From Bacillota bacterium (GTDB lineage: Bacteria > Bacillota > Clostridia > Christensenellales > SZUA-584), in contig JAEYLC010000010.1 in the NCBI GenBank assembly GCA_023461435.1, positions 62,001-126,000 of the forward strand: DNA of 64,000 nucleotides, given 5' to 3'. Shown here piece by piece: positions 17,643 through 25,509 of this stretch (positions within the stretch are counted from its first letter, which is position 1; each line of letters opens with the position of its first letter). Below the pieces are notes generated by a model, which saw only the letters and a program-made list of their open reading frames with translations, did not search any database and had not been told where the DNA came from. The position numbers and the translations under genes are program-made.

Positions 17643-17855
17643 TCATCGACGAAGGGCGTTGTTCAATAAATCGACTTTCAAGCCGATGGCTTTCAACTCG
17701 TCTTCGCCCTTCGGCGTCAGCACATAAACGGTGCTTTTGCCCTCGTCGAGCCGAATCCACTCATTGTCGATGAGAAAATCAAACAGCACGGCGCCGAGCT
17801 TTCCGCCGAGATGGTCATAGCATCTGCGGCCTGTCAGCCGCTTTTCACGCGTCAT
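17643..17855 (-). CDS. Small winged-helix-like protein (ArsR C-terminal module)
   Basis: A 70-residue protein with RRCYDHLGGKLGAVLFDFL, a wing-like hairpin STVYVLTPKGEDEL, and LGLKVD-type ending. The CYDHLAGxLG motif and the terminal LTxxGxxxLxxLG are characteristic of the C-terminal part of certain ArsR-family regulators, here without the N-terminal helix-turn-helix. The ATG overlaps the PadR stop codon (ATGA), so the two are probably translated together. It may be an accessory partner of the PadR protein or a remnant of a longer regulator. The role is inferred only from motif and position. Confidence 0.7.
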   Translation of the reverse strand: MTREKRLTGRRCYDHLGGKLGAVLFDFLIDNEWIRLDEGKSTVYVLTPKGEDELKAIGLKVDLLNNALRR

Positions 17856-18388
17856 TTTTCCGCCTCCTGCCCATTAAACTCATCTTTGAAGCGGTCGATC
17901 CACGACAGCAAGGTGCCAAGCACCTCGATCTGCTGATCGAGTATCGTGCGGCCCACGAGCGGAATGTGGCGCCGGTGCGGCACCATGCTTTCCATATAGG
18001 CTTTGCTGTCGTTCATCCCTTTGCGGATGTCGTCGATCAGCCCCAATGCCGTCTCTTTCGGCACCTTGTTAAGGCCGGAAATCACGGCATTGAAATCGAA
18101 CAGCACGCTGACAGTGCGCGCCGCCGTCTGCTTCATCAGTGTTAAAAAGTATTCTCTCCCTGCCGGTGTGATCGAGTAGACCGCTTTTTCAGGCATTTTG
18201 CCTTCACGCACAGGCTCGCTTGCAAGACAGCCCTTTTCCTCGAGCCGTATCACATTTTTGTATATGGAGGGGGAGCTGATCTTGACCCACTTTGAAAGAT
18301 TTCTGTATTCGACGTTTTTTTGTATGTCGTAGGCGCTGCATGGCTGCTCGAGCACTATGCCGAGAAGAATCAAATCAACAGCGGACAT
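17852..18388 (-). CDS. PadR-family transcriptional regulator
   Basis: A 178-residue regulator. The N-terminal winged helix contains LILLGIVLEQPCSAYDIQK, SSPSIYKNVIRLEEKG and the wing KAVYSITPAGREYF. The C-terminal half is a helical dimerisation arm with a Vir_C-like length. PadR proteins are usually repressors that control their own operon. Here the operon starts with a carboxymuconolactone decarboxylase-like gene 10 bases upstream, and a striking repeat operator overlaps the operon promoter. The downstream 70-residue winged-helix protein overlaps it by four bases. Confidence 0.9.
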   Translation of the reverse strand: MSAVDLILLGIVLEQPCSAYDIQKNVEYRNLSKWVKISSPSIYKNVIRLEEKGCLASEPVREGKMPEKAVYSITPAGREYFLTLMKQTAARTVSVLFDFNAVISGLNKVPKETALGLIDDIRKGMNDSKAYMESMVPHRRHIPLVGRTILDQQIEVLGTLLSWIDRFKDEFNGQEAEK

Positions 18389-18397
18389 GGCTGCGCC

Positions 18398-18709
18398 TCA
18401 TTCCTCGTCAAAGCTTTGCAGCGCCACCGGCAGCGCCTCGGTGACGATCAGCCCGACGGCGGGGATGCCGGTAAGCACCGTGCTGATGATCTCTTCGCGT
18501 GTGGCCCCCAAGGCTTTTGCGGATTTCACGTGGAAAGGCAGCCCTCCCAGAAGCCGGACGGCGGCCAGCACCGCGATATAGGCCAGCTCGGCTGTCTTTT
18601 TATCGAGCGCGCTGCCCTCTGATGCTTTCATCACCATTTCCATAAAAGCCGGGCCGACAGCGCCGCTTTCCTTCATAAACGCTTCAAAACTGTTGCTGAC
18701 ATGCTGCAT
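18398..18709 (-). CDS. Carboxymuconolactone decarboxylase/AhpD-like protein lacking the CxxC motif
   Basis: A 103-residue protein of the AhpD/CMD fold. The typical pattern ELAYIAVLAAVRLLGGLPFHVKSAKALGATREEI is present (residues about 40-72), with the conserved His and GAT-EE. The redox pair expected before the His (CxxCxxxH) is missing and replaced by LGGLPFH, so a peroxidase role through cysteines is unlikely. It could be a non-redox CMD-type enzyme. It is the first gene of the operon, with AGGAGG ahead of the ATG, and is immediately followed by padR. Confidence 0.85.
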   Translation of the reverse strand: MQHVSNSFEAFMKESGAVGPAFMEMVMKASEGSALDKKTAELAYIAVLAAVRLLGGLPFHVKSAKALGATREEIISTVLTGIPAVGLIVTEALPVALQSFDEE

Positions 18710-18729
18710 AATGATATCCTCCTTTTAAA

Positions 18730-18766
18730 TATAAAGTATAGTACTATAAAGTATAGTGATTGTCAA
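18730..18766 (-). promoter_or_regulatory. PadR operon promoter with overlapping operator
   Basis: On the minus strand TTGACA (18761-18766) is followed after 17 bases by TACTAT (18738-18743). A 13-base perfect direct repeat, TATAAAGTATAGT (18730-18742 and 18745-18757), with a 15-base period overlaps the promoter. A perfect 12-base palindrome, TATAGTACTATA (18737-18748), sits in the middle. This is the expected geometry for a dimeric repressor covering the -10 region, most simply the PadR protein encoded in the operon. Confidence 0.7.
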
Positions 18767-18843
18767 TTGCGGTCTGCTCAATTCTATTTTTCAGTCCTGA
18801 AATACAATGCAGAGCTTAAAAATCGTGCGCTTTTTTCACGGGA

Positions 18844-18872
18844 TTTTATTATTTTTCATATTGTGGTATAAT
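18844..18872 (+). promoter_or_regulatory. Candidate promoter of the two-component operon
   Basis: A perfect TATAAT at 18867-18872 with a weak TTTTAT 17 bases upstream (18844-18849). The predicted start leaves a leader of about 40 bases before the response regulator ATG. Confidence 0.4.
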
Positions 18873-18920
18873 CGATCTTGATATCATTGAATTGTTATAG
18901 ACAAAAAAGGAGAAACGTAT

Positions 18921-19610
18921 ATGAAACGTATACTGATCGTTGATGACGAGCCGAGCCTGATCAAGGGACTTCGGTTCAATCTCGAACAGCAGGACGGCTA
19001 CACGGTTGATGAAGCGCTGGACGGTGAACAAGCGCTCGAGATGTTTCCGGCGGGTCAATATGATTTGGTGCTGCTCGATCTGATGCTTCCCAAGATCGAC
19101 GGTATGGAGGTATGCCAGCGCATCCGCAGCATGTCCAATGTGCCCATCATTATGCTCACGGCCAAGGATGACGACATGGACAAGATCATGGGCCTTGAGT
19201 TCGGCGCGGACGACTACATGACAAAACCGTTTAACATGCTTGAGCTTAAAGCGCGCATCAAGACGATATTCAGGCGCGTGGAGGGCACCGAAAAAACGCG
19301 TGAGCCGCAGGTGCTGCACGCGCGCAACATGACGGTCAATCTCGAAAACAGAAGCGTGGAGATCGACGGTTCGGATGTGGCGCTGACGGCCAAGGAGTTT
19401 GACCTGCTTCAGCTTTTCATCACCAACAAAGGCAAGGTGTACGACAGGGAAAAGCTGCTCGAGCTGATCTGGAAGTATGAGTATTTGGGAGATCTTCGCA
19501 CGGTGGATGTGCACATCCGCCGCCTGCGTGAAAAAATTGAACACAACCCGGCGAAACCCGAGTTTATTATGACCAAGTGGGGAGTGGGCTACTATTTCTC
19601 GGATAAATAA
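18921..19610 (+). CDS. OmpR/PhoB-family response regulator
   Basis: A 229-residue DNA-binding response regulator. The receiver domain covers residues 1-120 with the acidic pair in IVDDEP, the phosphoacceptor Asp53 in LLDLMLP, the Thr in IIMLTAKD and the Lys in YMTKPF. A linker leads to an OmpR-type winged helix containing LTAKEFDLLQLFI, RTVDVHIRRLREKI and the final GVGYYF. The ATG follows AAAGGAGAAA. It heads a cluster with a histidine kinase and two GerMN lipoproteins. The sequence is of the WalR/MtrA/PhoP type; I cannot assign an orthologue by eye. Confidence 0.95.
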   Translation: MKRILIVDDEPSLIKGLRFNLEQQDGYTVDEALDGEQALEMFPAGQYDLVLLDLMLPKIDGMEVCQRIRSMSNVPIIMLTAKDDDMDKIMGLEFGADDYMTKPFNMLELKARIKTIFRRVEGTEKTREPQVLHARNMTVNLENRSVEIDGSDVALTAKEFDLLQLFITNKGKVYDREKLLELIWKYEYLGDLRTVDVHIRRLREKIEHNPAKPEFIMTKWGVGYYFSDK

Positions 19611-21024
19611 CCTGCTGTATTCCATACGGTGGCGTTTTGTTTTTATCTATCTGATCGTGACCGCCGTCGCTTTTGCGGCGGTCACTTTTGTCATATCCTA
19701 CCTCGCTGAGGATTACCTCGTGAGCCTTCGCGTGCGCGATCAGCTTAAGAACACGAGCAACGTCGCGGTCAGCATGGCGCCGTATGTGAGCAGCGCCAAC
19801 GCGAAAAAGATGTATGACCTCGCGGAGCAGAGCTCCAAGGAGTTTGGCGGGCGTTTTTTGGTGCTCAACAAATCGGGCATCGTTCAGATCGACAGCTTCT
19901 CGGTGTTCAACGGGCAGCGGCTCGAGCACAAGGAGATATCCGATGTGCTGCTCGGCCCGCTTGATACCTCATACGGCTTTCACAAGATCGACGACGGGAC
20001 GGGCGAGCCGTTTTATGCGGTATATTATACCTCGGCCATCGTATCGGAATCCGAGACGATTGGCGCGGTGTTGTACGCCGCGGATATTCAGGACGTTGTG
20101 GATCTGACGCAGGAGTTTGTGAACATCGTCTTTCTGATCGTGGCGGGGGCCAGCCTGCTTGTGCTGGTCATCAGCGTGGTGTTTTCCGGCTATATCACGC
20201 GCCCGATCAACGAGCTCAAATCCGTCGCGCTCTCGATATCGCGAGGCAATCTGCATCAGCGCATTCAGGTATCGGGGCGCAACGAGATGGCGGCGCTCGC
20301 CGATACGTTCAATACGATGAGCGAAAAGCTCGAAAACATGGACAGGAAGCGCAGCGAATTTGTGAGCAACGCCTCCCACGAGCTTAAAACGCCGCTCAGT
20401 TCAATGAAGATACTCATCGAATCGCTGCTGTATCAGGACGGCGTGGATGAAAAGATATACAAGGAATTCCTCGGCGATATCAATAACGAGATCGACCGCC
20501 TGAGCGATGTAATTTCGGGCCTGCTGACGCTCGCGAAGACGGACAGCGAAACGCAGGCGCTTAAAATTGAAAAGATACTTTTAAGCGAGCTCGTCAATAA
20601 AACGGTGAGCTCATTGCAGCCCATCGCGCATGAAAAGGACGTCACGCTGCTTTATACCGTCAATAACGATCTTGAGGTGGACTGCGACGCCGTGAAGGTG
20701 ATGCAGGCGGTGATGAACCTTATCGACAACGCGATCAAATATTCGGAAAGAGGCGGGCATGTGTGGGTGTCGCTGCAAAAGAGCGGCGCGAATGCCGCTA
20801 TCGAGATCAAGGACGACGGCTGCGGCATACCCGAAAGCGACCTGCCGCACCTGTTCGATCGTTTTTACCGCGTTGATAAGGCACGAGCCAGAGAGACGGG
20901 CGGCAGCGGCCTCGGGTTGTATATTGCGCGGACGATCGCGCTGCTGCACGGCGGCAGCATTGAGGTGCAGAGCGAGGAAGGGCTGGGCAGCGTGTTCACG
21001 CTGTATCTGCCGATCAAGGGATAG
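19594..21024 (+). CDS. Sensor histidine kinase, non-canonical start
   Basis: A membrane histidine kinase partnering the upstream regulator. The frame encodes TM1 (FVFIYLIVTAVAFAAVTFVI), an extracytoplasmic domain of about 120 residues, TM2 (IVFLIVAGASLLVLVISVVF), HAMP, the HisKA motif SNASHELKTPLSS, and an ATPase domain with NLIDNAIKY, DDGCGIPE and GGSGLGLYIA. The first ATG/GTG/TTG is a GTG at 19657, in the middle of TM1, which would destroy the anchor. The frame is open back to a stop at 19570 and encodes NNLLYSIRWR before TM1, a typical basic lead. I place the start at ATT 19594, nine bases after GGGGAG, overlapping the regulator stop. CTG at 19612 is an alternative. A sequence error near the junction would also explain this. 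Confidence 0.88.
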   Translation: MSRINNLLYSIRWRFVFIYLIVTAVAFAAVTFVISYLAEDYLVSLRVRDQLKNTSNVAVSMAPYVSSANAKKMYDLAEQSSKEFGGRFLVLNKSGIVQIDSFSVFNGQRLEHKEISDVLLGPLDTSYGFHKIDDGTGEPFYAVYYTSAIVSESETIGAVLYAADIQDVVDLTQEFVNIVFLIVAGASLLVLVISVVFSGYITRPINELKSVALSISRGNLHQRIQVSGRNEMAALADTFNTMSEKLENMDRKRSEFVSNASHELKTPLSSMKILIESLLYQDGVDEKIYKEFLGDINNEIDRLSDVISGLLTLAKTDSETQALKIEKILLSELVNKTVSSLQPIAHEKDVTLLYTVNNDLEVDCDAVKVMQAVMNLIDNAIKYSERGGHVWVSLQKSGANAAIEIKDDGCGIPESDLPHLFDRFYRVDKARARETGGSGLGLYIARTIALLHGGSIEVQSEEGLGSVFTLYLPIKG

Positions 21025-21033
21025 GAGGCAAGT

Positions 21034-21981
21034 ATGCGAAAGAGAAGACTGGCGGCGGCGCTGCTGGCGTTTGTCATGATATTATCCGGCTGTGCGGCGG
21101 CCGGTAACCAAGCGACGGATAAAAATGTCCCCGACATAAATCCCAAAGCGGAATCGGCGAATAAAGATACGTCCAATGTGAGGCTGTATTATTCATATAA
21201 GAGTGAGCAGCTGCTCGCGGGTGAAACCCGCTCGATCGATGTGCCGGTCAGCCAGAAACGCGAACAGGCCGTGATCGAAGCGCTGCTCGCGGGCCCATCC
21301 GCAGACCGAAGTGAGCTCACCGGATTGTTCTGGGACGGCGTATCCCTCATCAGCGTGGAGAACAATGAGGACATACTGTTTGTCACGCTCAGCGAGGAGT
21401 TTATCACCACCAATCCGCCCACCACGGCGCTCGACGAATATACCGCGCTCGACCGAAAAATGCTCGCAATTTATTCGATTGTTGATACCATCACGGAAAT
21501 GGGCACATATTCGAGCGTGCAGATCAGCGTGCAGCGCAAGAACGGCAGCCAGGTTATCATGCGCAGCGAGGCAGGCTTTGGCGGCGAGGATAAGAAGCTT
21601 GATCCGCTGACATGGAACGGCGACTTGATACTGACGCCCCAAAAAACGCTGGAAAGAGCGCTCGATGCGTATTATAAAAAGAACTGGGCGGAGCTTTACA
21701 ACTATACGGCTTACACAAACATCGACGGCACGGTCAAGCCCGACAGCGAGGATTTTTCTGCCGCGCTGGGCCAAACCGACTATCAGCTGGATTCGTTTGA
21801 ACCGAAGGGCGTCAATGTGTCAAGCGACGGACAGTCGGCTGTGGTGATGCTCAATTACAAGATTGAAACGCGCAGCGGCGAAATCGAGCGGACGATGATT
21901 CCGGTGATCATGGTGAGCGAAGATGAGCTTTGGAAGGTGTCCTATTCGTCGATCGTCAATGTGCTGATCAACGTGGGGTGA
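21034..21981 (+). CDS. GerMN-domain lipoprotein
   Basis: A 315-residue surface lipoprotein. The signal peptide ends in lipobox LSGC (Cys near residue 20). One GerMN (sporulation/spore germination) domain covers roughly residues 50-180, with LYYSYKSEQLLAGETR, AVIEALLAGPS and LFVTLSEEF. The C-terminal part (about 210-315) is an NTF2-like or similar small domain ending in ELWKVSYSSIVNVL. GGAGG precedes the ATG 10 bases after the kinase stop, so it is cotranscribed with the two-component genes. Its place suggests a sensory or envelope role for the kinase, as for LpqB with MtrB in actinobacteria. That role is inference. Confidence 0.9.
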   Translation: MRKRRLAAALLAFVMILSGCAAAGNQATDKNVPDINPKAESANKDTSNVRLYYSYKSEQLLAGETRSIDVPVSQKREQAVIEALLAGPSADRSELTGLFWDGVSLISVENNEDILFVTLSEEFITTNPPTTALDEYTALDRKMLAIYSIVDTITEMGTYSSVQISVQRKNGSQVIMRSEAGFGGEDKKLDPLTWNGDLILTPQKTLERALDAYYKKNWAELYNYTAYTNIDGTVKPDSEDFSAALGQTDYQLDSFEPKGVNVSSDGQSAVVMLNYKIETRSGEIERTMIPVIMVSEDELWKVSYSSIVNVLINVG

Positions 21982-21982
21982 T

Positions 21983-23542
21983 ATGATGAAACGACTGTCT
22001 GCTTTCGTACTGGCCGCATGCATGCTGCTAACGGGATGCGGCGTGATACAGGATTCCAGAGGCGTCGGCCGGGAGGTGCCGGTCAGTACGCTTGATTTGA
22101 GTGCGATTGATGAGATGGTCAGCACCAAAAAGGCCGCCGTCTATTTTCTCAATAGCGAAAGCCCAACGCTGATGGCTGATGTTCGGCTGCTGAACGTCCA
22201 GCAGGATAAAAACCCCGCGGAAGCCGCGGTGCAGGCGTTGCTGACGGGGCCGTCCAACGAAAGCATGAAGGCCGTCGCGCCCGAAGGCACATCGCTTGAT
22301 TTTATAGAGTTTTCCAACGGCGTGGCCAATATCTATCTCAAATACGGCGGACAGCCGATGGCTGCCGATCAAAAATATACGCTGGAGCTTGCGATCGCGA
22401 ACACCGTTACGGATGTTCTCGGCGCCACCTCGGTCAATGTTTTTTACAACGGGCTGCGCGAGGGTTTTCAGGGGTATCCGTATGCGCCGCTCAAGAAGCA
22501 AACGGTCACGGTGGATGAAGCCTTTGCGAATGCGAAAGCCAAATATGTACCCGCGGACACCGCCGATACCGAAAACAACACGGCCGGTTCACCTTCGCCG
22601 TCGCCTTTGCCCGACATGATGAACACCGAGTCAGTGCCTGAAGAACCCAAGCCCTATGATATCAATACGGTGCTGTACTTCATTTCGGCGAGCGGGGATT
22701 ACATATTGCCGGAGGTACGACTGATCACGTACATGGTCACCGGCACCGGCGACAATACCGCAAGCTATGTATCGGCCATTATCGACGAGCTCAAAAAGGG
22801 CCCCAAGAACACCGGCACGATGAAGAGCCCGCTTCTGTCCGGCGCGGCTTTGATCGGGACGCCAGTCGTCGTCGGCAACGATGATTCGACCGTTGATATC
22901 GAGCTTCACTTAAGCTCCATGCCTTCCGATTCGGCGTATACGGGATCCAAGGAAATGCAGCTTTCCTTCGCGGCGCTCGTTTACAGCATCACCGGCTTTG
23001 TGCCGGGCGCGAAGGGCATCCGCTTTTTTGCCGGAAATACGCCGATTCAGGCGATAAGCGGCAGCCAAAGCGCAAAAAGGAGCAACTTTTACGGCTATGT
23101 CGGCTCGAGCGCGCCGCTTTATTTTCAGTACGCGAATTCGGGCCTGCTGCTTGAGGTATCGCGCAGCATGGAGCAGGGCAAGATATGGAGCCCGCTGGAG
23201 CGCGTGCGCGCGCTGATGCGCGGTCCTCAGACGGGCGACGGCAGCAACGTCACCACAATTCAGTATACGGGCATGACGGAGAATGATATTCTTTCCGTTA
23301 ACGTGGCGGGAGATACGGCCTATGTGAACCTCTCCGAAGCCTTTAAAGAGGCGTGCAACGGGCTTTCCGCAAAGAACGAAATGCTGCTCGTTTACGCCAT
23401 TGTCAATACCGTCACGGCAATGGACGGCATCAACAAGGTTCAGTTTCTCGTGGAAGACGAGCAGACAGAGAGCCTTGCGGGGCATCTTTGCATATCCGAT
23501 CCGTTTCTGCGCAATTACGGCATCATCAAAAACAACTCTTAG
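21983..23542 (+). CDS. Lipoprotein with two GerMN domains
   Basis: A 519-residue lipoprotein with lipobox LTGC (Cys near residue 19). The first GerMN domain lies at residues about 50-175 (VYFLNSESPTLM, AVQALLTGPSNES, VANIYLKYGG). A Pro/Ser/Glu-rich linker follows near 190-220, then a middle GerMN-like repeat (about 225-350), then a third similar segment (about 380-515) with ALMRGPQTG and TAYVNLSEAF. There are thus at least two GerMN domains and probably three related modules. It starts one base after the previous stop. Its own stop overlaps, in the opposite orientation, the stop of asnB (convergent ends sharing four bases). Confidence 0.9.
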   Translation: MMKRLSAFVLAACMLLTGCGVIQDSRGVGREVPVSTLDLSAIDEMVSTKKAAVYFLNSESPTLMADVRLLNVQQDKNPAEAAVQALLTGPSNESMKAVAPEGTSLDFIEFSNGVANIYLKYGGQPMAADQKYTLELAIANTVTDVLGATSVNVFYNGLREGFQGYPYAPLKKQTVTVDEAFANAKAKYVPADTADTENNTAGSPSPSPLPDMMNTESVPEEPKPYDINTVLYFISASGDYILPEVRLITYMVTGTGDNTASYVSAIIDELKKGPKNTGTMKSPLLSGAALIGTPVVVGNDDSTVDIELHLSSMPSDSAYTGSKEMQLSFAALVYSITGFVPGAKGIRFFAGNTPIQAISGSQSAKRSNFYGYVGSSAPLYFQYANSGLLLEVSRSMEQGKIWSPLERVRALMRGPQTGDGSNVTTIQYTGMTENDILSVNVAGDTAYVNLSEAFKEACNGLSAKNEMLLVYAIVNTVTAMDGINKVQFLVEDEQTESLAGHLCISDPFLRNYGIIKNNS

Positions 23543-25374
23543 ATTTCGATCTCCACCTTGTAATCCTCCAGCCACATATTGAGCTGCAGCAGGAACGCGA
23601 ACAGCTGAGGCCCCGTCATGAGCTGCCCGAACCACGGCGTCACGAGGCTCAGCGTGTCGAGCATTTCCTCCACCGCTTGTTTATTGACCAGCGCGTGAAT
23701 GGGCGCTTTGGGGTCGGCCAGCGTGGCCTTGAGCGCGGCGGAGACGAGCCGCGTGTATTCGGGATGGTGCGTTTTCGGATACGGGCTTTTCTTGCGGTTG
23801 TATATGCTTTCAGGCAGCAGGTCCTTCACGGCGAGGCGCAGTATTCCTTTTTCCATGCCGCCGATGTTTTTGATGCTCCACGGTATGTTCCACGCGTATT
23901 CGGCGATTCGGTGGTCGCAGAACGGCACACGCACCTCGAGCCCGCATGCCATGCTCATTCTGTCCTTGCGGTCAAGCAGATTCGCCATAAACCATTTGAT
24001 ATTGAGATAGAACAACTGGCGGCGCCTGCGTTCGAGCGGCGTTTCGCTGCCGAGCAGCGGCGTTTCCTCGATCGTATCGAAATAGCGGCTCTTGGCGTAG
24101 CTTTCGATGGGCAGCTTTTGCAGCGCGCGCGACATCACATTGCGCCGCAGCTCAAGCGAATTCGCCCACGGAAACATGTCGAGATTTAAGAGCTCGTCAC
24201 GGTAAAACCACGGGTAACCGCCGAATATCTCATCCGCGCACTCGCCGGATAGCGCCACGGTGGCGTGTTTTTTGATTTCGCGGCAGAACAGCAGCAGGCT
24301 CGAATCCACGTCCGCCATGCCCGGCAGATCGCGCGCGGTCATCGCCTCGCGCAGCGCGCCCACTTGCTCATCCGAATCATACAGGCAGGTCATGTGTTCG
24401 CTGCCGATATGGCGGCGCATGATATCGATATATTCGCTGTCCGAGTTCGGCTGAAACACGCTGCGCGCGAAATACTTGTCGTTATCCGTGAAATTGATGG
24501 AGAAGGTATTGAGCTTTTCGCCCTTTTCCGCCGCACACGCGGCGGCGATGGCGGACAGCGTGCTCGAATCGACGCCGCCCGACAGAAACGTGCAGACGGG
24601 CACATCCGCAACCATCTGGCGCTTTGCCGAATCGATGATGAGGCCGCGCAGCGTCTCGGTGGTTTTATGGAGGCTGTCGGTATGCTCCGCGCTCACAAAC
24701 TGCCAGTATTTGTGTACATAGGTGCCGAGCGGCGAATACGTCATGCACTCGCCCGGACGCAGCTCTTCAATGCCCTGAAAGAACGTTTTACCCGCCGTAC
24801 GCGCTGGCGCAAGCGCAAACAGCTCGAGCAGGCCGTTTTCCGCGAGTACGGGGGAGATTTTGGGATGCGCGAGCAGCGCCTTGATCTCGGAGCCGAACAG
24901 CAGCGCGTGGCCTGCCCGCGCGATGAAAAGCGGCTTCACGCCCATTCTGTCCCGCGCGAGGAATATGCGCTGTTTTTTTTCATCCCAGATCGCGAACGCG
25001 AATATGCCGTTCAGACGCTCCACGCACGAAGGGCCCCACTCCACATACGACATCAGCAGCACCTCCGTGTCCGAATGGGAAAAGAAGCTATGGCCTTTTT
25101 CACTGAGTTCCTGTTTGAGCTCCGGTGTGTTGTAGAGCTCGCCGTTGTAGACGATCGTGTATGTATTGGTGCCGATGCTGCGCGTCATCGGCTGGCTGCC
25201 GCCCGCCGGGTCTACCACGGTGAGCCGCCGGTGGCCGAACGCGGCCTGATGCGTCAAAAAAGTGCCCGCCGAATCCGGCCCGCGGTGGCTGATGGCGTCC
25301 ATCATTGCCGTCAGCGTGGCGCACTCCTTCAGCATGTCATTTTCAAAATCCACAATCCCTGCGATTCCACACAT
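23539..25374 (-). CDS. asnB: Asparagine synthase (glutamine-hydrolysing)
   Basis: About 611 residues. It makes asparagine from aspartate, glutamine and ATP. The N-terminal class II glutamine amidotransferase begins MCGIAGIVDF, so Cys2 becomes the nucleophile after Met removal. RHRG-type surroundings are visible as ISHRGPDSAG, GHRRLTVVDP and YNGELYN. The synthetase domain carries the ATP-pyrophosphatase loop FLSGGVDSSTLSA near residue 265 and SGECADEIFGGYPW near 375. The frame is open to a TTG two codons upstream, but only the ATG at 25374 puts Cys at position 2. A large hairpin precedes the start and contains the ribosome site. The gene is transcribed alone. Confidence 0.95.
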   Translation of the reverse strand: MCGIAGIVDFENDMLKECATLTAMMDAISHRGPDSAGTFLTHQAAFGHRRLTVVDPAGGSQPMTRSIGTNTYTIVYNGELYNTPELKQELSEKGHSFFSHSDTEVLLMSYVEWGPSCVERLNGIFAFAIWDEKKQRIFLARDRMGVKPLFIARAGHALLFGSEIKALLAHPKISPVLAENGLLELFALAPARTAGKTFFQGIEELRPGECMTYSPLGTYVHKYWQFVSAEHTDSLHKTTETLRGLIIDSAKRQMVADVPVCTFLSGGVDSSTLSAIAAACAAEKGEKLNTFSINFTDNDKYFARSVFQPNSDSEYIDIMRRHIGSEHMTCLYDSDEQVGALREAMTARDLPGMADVDSSLLLFCREIKKHATVALSGECADEIFGGYPWFYRDELLNLDMFPWANSLELRRNVMSRALQKLPIESYAKSRYFDTIEETPLLGSETPLERRRRQLFYLNIKWFMANLLDRKDRMSMACGLEVRVPFCDHRIAEYAWNIPWSIKNIGGMEKGILRLAVKDLLPESIYNRKKSPYPKTHHPEYTRLVSAALKATLADPKAPIHALVNKQAVEEMLDTLSLVTPWFGQLMTGPQLFAFLLQLNMWLEDYKVEIEI

Positions 25375-25380
25375 AAACAA

Positions 25381-25428
25381 AAGCCCCCGTCTTTCATCAT
25401 CTACTTTTCAGTATATGAACAGGGGCTT
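25381..25428 (-). promoter_or_regulatory. asnB leader hairpin covering the ribosome site
   Basis: On the minus strand AAGCCCC (25422-25428) pairs with GGGGCTT (25381-25387). An inner ATGAA/TTCAT pairing extends the stem around a loop of roughly 17 bases. The right arm holds the GGGGG that serves as ribosome site and is directly followed by TTTTGTTT and then ATG. The structure could act as a terminator or block translation, so it may control asnB expression. Confidence 0.5.
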
Positions 25429-25509
25429 GGGGCGTGACTGTCTTAATCAGGCGTTGCATCAGCCTTCAAAATGCATTAAAATGATAAAAAGGCTTTGAGG
25501 AGGACAGAA

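Noticed and set aside
24265..25437. Plus-strand reading frame of 390 codons opposite asnB
   Set aside because: Antisense to conserved asparagine synthase motifs, Arg/His/Gln-rich, no start signal.
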